Positions 55,723-64,000 of a DNA stretch of 64,000 bases are shown here, in pieces. Made by a program: the position numbers and the translations under genes. Numbering within the stretch: the first letter of the stretch is position 1; each line of letters starts with the position of its first letter. The notes below the pieces were generated by a model that was not told the origin of the DNA, ran no database searches, and worked only from the letters and a program-made list of their open reading frames with translations. Source of the stretch: Azospirillum sp. OGB3. Lineage in GTDB: Bacteria; Pseudomonadota; Alphaproteobacteria; Azospirillales; Azospirillaceae. Where the stretch lies: contig NZ_JACHYN010000012.1 in assembly GCF_014192915.1 (NCBI RefSeq), positions 1 through 64,000 of the forward strand, read 5' to 3'.

Positions 55723-55829
55723 TGCCCCCACCCTAACCCTCCCCCGCTGGGCGGGGGAGGGGACTGTCGCCGCTTCGCGAAAATCTCCCTCCCCCGCCCA
55801 GCGGGGGAGGGCCGGGGTGGGGGCAAGGG
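55723..55829. repeat. Palindromic intergenic repeat, family B copy 4, inside the nic operon
   Basis: TGCCCCCACCCTAACCCTCC left arm and GGAGGGCCGGGGTGGGGGCA right arm enclose two CCCCGC/GCGGGG hairpins and a CGCTTCGCGAA core. It lies between nicC and nicE and could dampen read-through or protect the nicC transcript. Confidence 0.85.
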
Positions 55830-55874
55830 CAGCAACGAACGCCAGCCGCCGCAAGACATCTCCAAGGACCGACC

Positions 55875-56630
55875 ATGACCAACAAGACCTACCGCATCGG
55901 CCAGATCGTCCCCTCCTCCAACACGACCATGGAGACGGAAATCCCGGCGATGCTGACCGCCCACGCGCTGGCGCACGGCACCCGCTTCACCTTCCATTCC
56001 AGCCGCATGCGCATGAAGACGGTGAAGAAGGAAGAACTCGCCGCCATGGACGCGGAATCCGACCGCTGCGCGCTGGAGCTTTCGGACGCCCGCGTCGATG
56101 TGCTGGGCTACGCCTGCCTCGTCGCCATCATGAGCATGGGCAAGGGCTACCATCGCGTCTCGCAGGAGCGGCTGCACGGGCGCACCGTGGAGAATGGCGG
56201 GGCCGCCCCGGTCATCACCAGCGCGGGCGCGCTCGTCGACGGGCTGCACGTGCTGGGCGCCAAGCGCATCGCCCTTGTCGCCCCCTACATGAAGCCGCTG
56301 GCCCAGCTCGTCGTCGATTACATCGAGCATGAGGGCGTGCAGGTCGTCGACTGGCGCGCGCTGGAGATCCCCGACAATCTGGAGGTCGGGCGCCACGACC
56401 CGTCCCGCCTGCCGGGGATCGTCGCCGGCCTGGACACCGCCGGGGTGGACGCCGTCGTCCTGTCGGCCTGCGTCCAGATGCCCTCGCTGCCCGCCATCGC
56501 GCAGGTCGAGGCGATGACCGGCAAGCCGGTGCTGAGCGCCGCCGTCGCCACCACCTACGCCAAGCTGAAGGCGCTGGGCCTGCCGACGCGCGTTCCGGGG
56601 GCCGGCGCCCTGCTCTCCGGCGCCTACTGA
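55875..56630 (+). CDS. nicE: Maleate isomerase
   Basis: Isomerises maleate to fumarate, the last step of the pathway. It is an Asp/Glu racemase-superfamily protein of 251 residues. The two catalytic cysteines are visible: C81 in GYACLVAIMSMG and C199 in LSACVQMPSLP; their 118-residue spacing equals that in characterised maleate isomerases. The N-terminal QIVPSSNTTMETEIPAML is the substrate carboxylate-binding region. Confidence 0.93.
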   Translation: MTNKTYRIGQIVPSSNTTMETEIPAMLTAHALAHGTRFTFHSSRMRMKTVKKEELAAMDAESDRCALELSDARVDVLGYACLVAIMSMGKGYHRVSQERLHGRTVENGGAAPVITSAGALVDGLHVLGAKRIALVAPYMKPLAQLVVDYIEHEGVQVVDWRALEIPDNLEVGRHDPSRLPGIVAGLDTAGVDAVVLSACVQMPSLPAIAQVEAMTGKPVLSAAVATTYAKLKALGLPTRVPGAGALLSGAY

Positions 56631-56642
56631 GCGGAGGATGCC

Positions 56643-57458
56643 ATGACCAGCAGCACCTATCGCTACGGCGCGAACGTCCGCGCCAACGGCATCCGCCAGC
56701 ATTACCTGCGCTACGGCGGCGAGGGGAAAACCCGTCCCGTCGTCATCGTGCCGGGCATCACCAGCCCCGCCGTCACCTGGGGCTTCGTGGCGGAGCGCTT
56801 CGGGCGCACCTTCGACACCTACGTGCTCGACGTGCGGGGCCGCGGCCTGTCGGAAGCGTCGGACGCGCTCGACTACGGGCTGGACGCCATGGCCGCCGAC
56901 GTGACGGCCTTCGCCGAGGCGCTGGGCCTGCGCGACTACGCACTGGTCGGCCATTCCATGGGCGCGCGCATCGGCCTGCGCGCGGTCAGCCGCCATGGCG
57001 CCGCCCCGGCGCGGCTGGTGATGGTCGATCCGCCGGTCTCCGGACCGGGCCGCCGCCCCTACCCGGCGCAGCTTCCCTGGTACGTGGATTCCATCCGCCT
57101 CATGCGCGAGGGCGCCGACCTGGAGGCGATGCGGCCCTTCTGCCCGACCTGGACGGAGGAGCAGCTCCGCCTGCGCGCCGAATGGCTGCACACCTGCGAC
57201 GAGCGGGCCATCGTCACCGCCTTCAACGACTTCCAGACCGACGACATCCACGCCGACTTCCCGCGCATCCTCTGCCCGGCCCTGCTGATTGCCGCCGGGC
57301 GCGGCGACGTGATCCGGCCCGAGGAAGAGGCGGAGATCCGCAAGCTCCAGCCCGAGTTGGCCGTCACCCGCGTCGAGGGGGCCGGCCACATGATCCCCTG
57401 GGACGACGAGGAGGGCTTCTACCGCGCCTTCGGCGCCTTCCTCGGCACCGCCGTCTGA
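56643..57458 (+). CDS. nicD: N-formylmaleamate deformylase (alpha/beta hydrolase)
   Basis: Removes formate from N-formylmaleamate to give maleamate. An alpha/beta hydrolase of 271 residues with nucleophile S105 in GHSMGARIG, likely acid D129 in VMVDPP and base H249 in GAGHMIPWDD. Relative to P. putida NicD, as I recall it, the triad is shifted by four residues. It starts 12 bases after nicE. Confidence 0.92.
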   Translation: MTSSTYRYGANVRANGIRQHYLRYGGEGKTRPVVIVPGITSPAVTWGFVAERFGRTFDTYVLDVRGRGLSEASDALDYGLDAMAADVTAFAEALGLRDYALVGHSMGARIGLRAVSRHGAAPARLVMVDPPVSGPGRRPYPAQLPWYVDSIRLMREGADLEAMRPFCPTWTEEQLRLRAEWLHTCDERAIVTAFNDFQTDDIHADFPRILCPALLIAAGRGDVIRPEEEAEIRKLQPELAVTRVEGAGHMIPWDDEEGFYRAFGAFLGTAV

Positions 57459-57485
57459 CCGCCCATCCGGAAAGGGACACGCATC

Positions 57486-58532
57486 ATGCCCGTCAGTGAC
57501 GCCGATATGGTCCGCGCCTGGACCCATGTTCTGACCCTGTCGAAGCTGAAGCCGCAGGAGGTGGTCACCGTCCTGACCAGCGACGGCACCCACCCGCAGA
57601 CCCTGCGCACCGCCCTGATCGCCGCCTCCACCCTGGGGGCGCGGGTCAACCGGCTGGACCTGCCGCCGGTCAACGCCGAGCACGCCCACAGCCGCGACAG
57701 CCTCGCCTATCTCGGCACCACCCCGCTGACCGGAAACCGCGCCGCCATGGCCGCGCTGAAGGAAAGCGATCTGGTGCTGGACCTGATGACCCTCCTCTTC
57801 TCGCCGGAGCAGATGGAGATTTTGGAGAGCGGCACCAAGATCCTGCTCGCCGTCGAACCGCCGGAGGTTCTGGTCCGCCTGCTGCCCAGCCTGGAGGACA
57901 AGGCGACCGTCGGCGAGGCGACCGCGCTTCTGAAGGCGGCGAAGGAGATGCACGTCACCTCGCGCGCCGGCACCGACCTGCGCCTGCCCATCGGGGAGTT
58001 CCCGACGGTGCAGGAATACGGCTTCGTCGACGAGCCGGGGCGCTGGGATCATTGGCCGAGCGGCTTCGGCTTCACCTTCCCCAACGAGGGGCAGGCGAGC
58101 GGGCGGATCGTGCTCGACAAGGGCGATATCCTCCTGCCGATGAAGTCCTACCTGACCTCGCAGATCGAGATGACGGTGGAGAAGGGCTACGTCACCGCCA
58201 TCACCGGCGGGTTGGACGCCGACCTGCTGAACGACTACATGGACGCCTTCGCCGACCCGGAGGCCTACGCCATCTCCCACATCGGCTGGGGCACGCAGAA
58301 GCGGGCGCGCTGGTCGACGCTCGGCCTCTACGACCGCGAGCAGACGCTGGGCATGGACGCGCGGGCCTTCGCCGGGAACTTCCTCTTCTCGCTCGGCCCC
58401 AACAACGAGGCGGGCGGGTCGCGCACCACCGCCTGCCACATCGACATCCCCATGCGGAACTGCACGGTCAGCCTGGACGGGCGCGACGTCGTCCGCGACG
58501 GCAAGCTGCTCGCCGGAAAGGAACTGGCATGA
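57486..58532 (+). CDS. nicX: 2,5-dihydroxypyridine 5,6-dioxygenase
   Basis: Opens the ring of 2,5-dihydroxypyridine with O2 to N-formylmaleamate. A 348-residue iron enzyme of an unusual fold shared with some aminopeptidase-like proteins. The likely iron ligands are H265 (SHIGWG), H318 and D320 (CHIDIP). These numbers coincide with the ligand positions I recall for P. putida NicX. It overlaps nicF by four bases. Confidence 0.93.
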   Translation: MPVSDADMVRAWTHVLTLSKLKPQEVVTVLTSDGTHPQTLRTALIAASTLGARVNRLDLPPVNAEHAHSRDSLAYLGTTPLTGNRAAMAALKESDLVLDLMTLLFSPEQMEILESGTKILLAVEPPEVLVRLLPSLEDKATVGEATALLKAAKEMHVTSRAGTDLRLPIGEFPTVQEYGFVDEPGRWDHWPSGFGFTFPNEGQASGRIVLDKGDILLPMKSYLTSQIEMTVEKGYVTAITGGLDADLLNDYMDAFADPEAYAISHIGWGTQKRARWSTLGLYDREQTLGMDARAFAGNFLFSLGPNNEAGGSRTTACHIDIPMRNCTVSLDGRDVVRDGKLLAGKELA

Positions 58533-59143
58533 GTGTTTCGGAACAGGCCGTCTACGAGCGGCAGGGCTTCGGCCGGTCGCTGGGCATTCAGGGCCAAATC
58601 GGTTTGCTGATCGTCGATTTCGTCAACGGCTTCGCCGACCCGGCGGTGTTCGGCGGCGGCAACATCGCCCCGGCCATCGCCCGCACGGCGCAAGTGCTGG
58701 AGAAGGCCCGGCAGCGCGGCTGGTTCGTCGCCCACAGCCGGATCGTCTACGCCGAGGACGGATCGGACGGAAACGTCTTCTCCATCAAGGTGCCGGGCAT
58801 GCAGACCCTGACCGAGCACGCCGCCATCAGCGCCATCGTGCCGGAGCTGACTCCGGTGCCGGGGGAGCTGGTGGTGCGCAAGACGGTTCCGTCGGCCTTT
58901 TTCGGGACCGGGCTGGCGCCGTGGTTGACACAGCGCGGCGTCGAGACTCTTTTGATCGCCGGAGCGACGACGAGCGGCTGCGTGCGGGCCAGCGTGGTGG
59001 ACGCCATGTGCCACGGCTTCCGCCCGGTCGTCATGGCCGATTGCGTGGGCGACCGCGCCCTGGCGCCGCACGAGGCCAACCTGTTCGACATCGGCCAGAA
59101 ATACGGCGACGTCGTTCCGGCGGAGCGCATTCTCGCCTTGTGA
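58529..59143 (+). CDS. nicF: Maleamate amidohydrolase (isochorismatase-like)
   Basis: Hydrolyses maleamate to maleate and ammonia. A cysteine hydrolase of 204 residues with the full triad: D30 (LLIVDFVNGF), K118 (VVRKTVPSAFFGTGL) and C151 (TTSGCVRASVVDAM), with a cis-peptide region before the Cys. The ATG overlaps the nicX stop, showing coupled translation. Confidence 0.93.
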   Translation: MSVSEQAVYERQGFGRSLGIQGQIGLLIVDFVNGFADPAVFGGGNIAPAIARTAQVLEKARQRGWFVAHSRIVYAEDGSDGNVFSIKVPGMQTLTEHAAISAIVPELTPVPGELVVRKTVPSAFFGTGLAPWLTQRGVETLLIAGATTSGCVRASVVDAMCHGFRPVVMADCVGDRALAPHEANLFDIGQKYGDVVPAERILAL

Positions 59144-59222
59144 GACGCGGTCGGGGTTGAAAAGAGGATCAGGCGTTGCACCATGTTAGACTTTCCATCC
59201 GAAGAGTGCCGCCGGGAGTGAG

Positions 59223-59999
59223 ATGAGCCGACCGATGAGCAAAGTCCAGGACAGCGCGCCCGTCGCCGACACCGCGCCGGAGAGTGGGCAGGCGCGGGGC
59301 CGGCCCGCGCGCGGCCGCCGCGCCGGCCCGGGCCGTCCGGAGGGCACCAGCAACGTGCGCGACCAGATCCTGGACGCCGCGGAGCTGGAGTTCGCCAACC
59401 TCGGCTACGCCGGCACCAGCCTGCGCAACGTCGCCGACCGGGCCGAGGTGACCCAGGCCCTCATCAGCTACTATTTCGGGTCCAAGCACGGGCTGTTCGA
59501 GGAGGTTTTCCTGCGCCGCGGCCGGAAGATCGCCGACGAGCGCATGGAGCGGCTGGAGGCGTTGCGCCGCGGCCCCGCGCCGCCACCAGTGCGCGACATC
59601 GTCTACGCTTTCCTGATGCCGGCGCTGGCCATGCGCGAGACGGAGGGGGGGCGGACCTTCATGCGGCTCCAGGCCCGGCTGCACACCGAGCCGCCGGAAA
59701 TCTCCTACAAGCTGCGCAACGAGGCCTACGACGCCTCGACCCGCATCTTCGCCGCCGCGCTGAAGGAGGCGTTGCCGCATCTGTCGGAGCGGGACGTCTA
59801 CTGGCGGATGACGCTGATGATCGGCGCCTATCTCTACGCCTTCTCCGACACCCACCGGCTGGAGGAACTGGCGCCGGGCATCTGCAACCCCGGCGACCCG
59901 GACGAGATCATCACGGAGATCAGCAGCTTCGTCAGCGCCGGCATGCTGGCTCCGGTGCCGGAACCGGCGCGGGCGCCGGGGCGGAGGAAGCGGGGCTAG
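59223..59999 (+). CDS. TetR-family regulator with Arg/Gly/Pro-rich N-terminus
   Basis: A 258-residue regulator. The TetR helix-turn-helix is at about residues 45-92 (ILDAAELEFANLGYAGTSLR, VTQALISYYFGSKHGLFEEV). It is preceded by a basic stretch (residues 22-42) containing RGRP and GPGRPEG, similar to an AT-hook core. The C-terminal ligand domain is helical. It lies 80 bases after nicF and is the obvious regulator of the nic genes and the palindromes at 49056-54448. GGGAGTGAG precedes the ATG. Confidence 0.9.
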   Translation: MSRPMSKVQDSAPVADTAPESGQARGRPARGRRAGPGRPEGTSNVRDQILDAAELEFANLGYAGTSLRNVADRAEVTQALISYYFGSKHGLFEEVFLRRGRKIADERMERLEALRRGPAPPPVRDIVYAFLMPALAMRETEGGRTFMRLQARLHTEPPEISYKLRNEAYDASTRIFAAALKEALPHLSERDVYWRMTLMIGAYLYAFSDTHRLEELAPGICNPGDPDEIITEISSFVSAGMLAPVPEPARAPGRRKRG

Positions 60000-60022
60000 T
60001 TTTTTGGAAAGTGGCTGCGGTG

Positions 60023-60170
60023 CGCCCCCACCCAAACCCTCCCCCGCTCCGCAGGGGAGGGCTTAACTCCTCCCCCCGCGAAGCTCTCGCGCAAACCAGA
60101 GGTTTGCGCTGACGGGGCAGGCGGACCTTCGGTCCGCCGAGAGCGGGGGGAGGTCGGGAGGGGGGCACCG
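60023..60170. repeat. Palindromic intergenic repeat, family B copy 5, with the inserted module
   Basis: A B-type outer structure (CGCCCCCACCCAAACCCTCC; GGGAGGTCGGGAGGGGGGC) interrupted by the module CTCTCGCGCAAACCAGAGG, GTTTGCGCTGAC, CAGGCGGACC/GGTCCGCC also found in element A4. It lies between the convergent TetR and LacI genes and may also serve as a terminator. Confidence 0.85.
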
Positions 60171-60189
60171 CCGCAACCACTCACCACCC

Positions 60190-61218
60190 TCATCCCCCCC
60201 CACCCGTCGACCCCCGCGCCACGCAGGTCCCCGACAGCACCACCTTGCGCGTCGCCCGCTCCGGATCGTCCAGCCGCTCGAACAGCAGCGTCATGGCCGC
60301 CCGCCCGATCTCATGGACCGGCTGTTCGATCACCGTCAAGCCGGGGCCGACCAGCTCCGTCCAAGGCTCGTTGTCGAAGCCGGCCACCGCCAGATCGCCG
60401 GGAATCGTCAGCCCCAGCGTCCGCGTCGCCTTCACCACCCCCATCAGCAGCAGGCTGTTGCTGACCATCACCGCGTCCGGCATGGCGCCGGAGCGCCGGG
60501 CCTCCGCCAGCCAGCGGGCGATCTCCGCCTCCGCCGCCTCCGCCGTCGGGGGAACGAAGCGGGCCTCCGCGTGCAGACCGTGGGCGGCCAGCGCCGCCTG
60601 ATAGCCGGCGTGGCGCTCCACCGCCGTGGTGCTGGTGTTGCCGAACAGGCCGGCGATGCGGCGGTAGCCCTGAGCGTGCAGGTGATCGACCAGCAGGGCG
60701 GCGGCCTGCGGGTTGTCCAGCACCACCGAATCGAAGCGCCCGGCCGGCGCGCTGCGGTCGATCAGCACCACCGGGAAATCCAGGTCGGCCCGGTCGAGCT
60801 GGGCCAGCGTCGCGCGGGTCGGCGCGAAGATCAGGCCGGTCACCCGTTCCTCCTGCATCAGCCGCAGGTACATGGCCTCCCGCTCCGGATTCTCGTCGGT
60901 GTTGCACAGGATGACCCGCATGCCGGCCTGGAAGGCGGCGTCCTCCACCGCGCGGCTGACCGCGGTGAAGAAGGGGTTGCGGATGTCCGAGACGATCAGC
61001 CCGATGGTCTGGGAATGCTGCGAGCGCAGCCGCCGCGCCGACAGGTTCGGGCGGTAGCCGGTGGCCCGCACCGCGTCCTCCACCCGCGCGCGCAGCGCGT
61101 CGCTGACCGGGCCGTTGCTGAGCACCCGCGACACCGTGGCGACCGAGACGCCGGCCTCGCGGGCGACGTCCTTGATTCCGACGGCCTTGATTCCGGTGGC
61201 TTTGACGCTGTCGCTCAT
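60190..61218 (-). CDS. LacI-family repressor, FruR-like
   Basis: A 342-residue regulator. The N-terminal helix-turn-helix reads GIKDVAREAGVSVATVSRVL with hinge GYRPNLSARRL. The periplasmic-binding-like effector domain has IGLIVSDIRNPFFTAVSRAVE and DLAVAGFDNEPWTELV. The ATG at 61218 is used; the frame upstream reads through operator-like DNA. It is divergent from the fructose PTS gene and presumably represses it, relieved by a fructose phosphate. Confidence 0.9.
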   Translation of the reverse strand: MSDSVKATGIKAVGIKDVAREAGVSVATVSRVLSNGPVSDALRARVEDAVRATGYRPNLSARRLRSQHSQTIGLIVSDIRNPFFTAVSRAVEDAAFQAGMRVILCNTDENPEREAMYLRLMQEERVTGLIFAPTRATLAQLDRADLDFPVVLIDRSAPAGRFDSVVLDNPQAAALLVDHLHAQGYRRIAGLFGNTSTTAVERHAGYQAALAAHGLHAEARFVPPTAEAAEAEIARWLAEARRSGAMPDAVMVSNSLLLMGVVKATRTLGLTIPGDLAVAGFDNEPWTELVGPGLTVIEQPVHEIGRAAMTLLFERLDDPERATRKVVLSGTCVARGSTGGGG

Positions 61219-61242
61219 GATGATCCGGTCACCGATCCGTCT

Positions 61243-61268
61243 TGAAACCGTTTTTGAAATCGTTTCCA
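61243..61268. promoter_or_regulatory. FruR-like operator(s) upstream of the LacI gene
   Basis: TGAAATCGTTTCCA (61255-61268) has a central CG and a LacI-type inverted pattern. An adjoining TGAAACCGTTTT (61243-61254) is a second partial site. Both lie just upstream of the repressor gene, suggesting autoregulation. Confidence 0.55.
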
Positions 61269-61342
61269 TCCATTAGGGCCAATCCACCGCCCCATACGGC
61301 ACAGTCTGCCCGAAGGAGTCCGCGGATTCAATGCAAACTCCG

Positions 61343-61372
61343 TTGACAGAGGCCGATGTAATCGTTTTCAAT
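61343..61372 (+). promoter_or_regulatory. Promoter and FruR-like operator of the fructose PTS gene
   Basis: TTGACA (61343-61348) and TTCAAT (61367-61372), 18 bases apart, make a plausible promoter. TGTAATCGTTTTCA (61357-61370) matches the operator upstream of the repressor (TGWAATCGTTTYCA) and overlaps the -10, an arrangement expected for direct repression. Confidence 0.6.
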
Positions 61373-61439
61373 AACAGCGCTGCAAGGACGACACCCAAGA
61401 CCGCCCGGCGCCACACCGAACGGAGGAGACGGACCCGCC

Positions 61440-63991
<2,552 letters not shown>

Positions 63992-63995
<4 letters not shown>

Positions 63996-64000
63996 GCAGG
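63992..64000 (+). CDS. First codons of the next fructose operon gene, probably 1-phosphofructokinase (cut by window edge)
   Basis: ATGAGCAGG overlaps the fruB stop by four bases. In fruBKA operons the next gene encodes 1-phosphofructokinase. Identity is inferred from gene order only; three codons are visible. Confidence 0.4.

Overview
The window is GC-rich, densely coding bacterial DNA. Gene families, codon bias and the many GC-rich palindromic intergenic repeats suggest an alphaproteobacterium of the Azospirillum/Rhodospirillales type. This is an inference: there is no rRNA or other phylogenetic marker. No tRNA, rRNA, IS element, phage, CRISPR array or origin was seen. The window reads as a catabolic region, a chain of substrate-specific operons each with its own transporter and regulator.

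Layout. (1) 1-5561: an edge fragment, a lipoprotein, a DMT exporter, then a KDG operon (kdgK, FCD-type GntR regulator, eda, Gfo/Idh/MocA oxidoreductase). A TGATATAT(C/T)AGTA motif precedes both the exporter and kdgK. (2) 5852-13564: msrPQ, a BtuCD/FecCD-type importer, a lipoprotein, purT, a NorE/NorF-like pair and a 51-residue hydrophilic protein. (3) 13658-31368: a divergent locus. Leftward are a 2-oxoacid dehydrogenase E1, a methylsuccinyl-CoA dehydrogenase-like enzyme, a LysR regulator, an SDR and a CaiB/BaiF protein like 2-methylfumaryl-CoA isomerase. Rightward are a TRAP transporter, a ketopantoate-reductase-family protein, an aldehyde dehydrogenase, an FAD 2-hydroxyacid dehydrogenase and EtfBA. 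Together these would suit catabolism of a branched or long 2-oxo/2-hydroxy dicarboxylate.

(4) 31398-48581: about 15 kb of co-directional leftward genes: TSUP permease, gamma-glutamyltransferase-like hydrolase, HAAT ABC transporter, three-subunit molybdenum hydroxylase plus CoxG, AtzE/HpxY-like amidase, HpxZ/AtzH-like protein, MarR regulator and a DUF1116 (AllG-like) protein. A metallo-amidohydrolase diverges from its head. The 678-base divergent region has a sigma-54 promoter match facing each way and three helically phased palindromes. The content suggests a nitrogen-controlled route for a cyclic ureide or N-heterocycle that I cannot match to a described pathway; it is the best candidate here for something new.

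(5) 48723-59999: two small proteins, a second HAAT transporter and nicC-nicE-nicD-nicX-nicF, which would take 6-hydroxynicotinate to fumarate, formate and ammonia, followed by a TetR regulator. No nicotinate hydroxylase of the NicAB type is present. (6) 60190-64000: a FruR-like LacI repressor divergent from a fructose-PTS EIIA-HPr-EI fusion and the first codons of the next gene.

Ten palindromic intergenic repeats of two families (A and B) are scattered through the window, several inside operons; one supplies the last codons of the CoxG-like gene.
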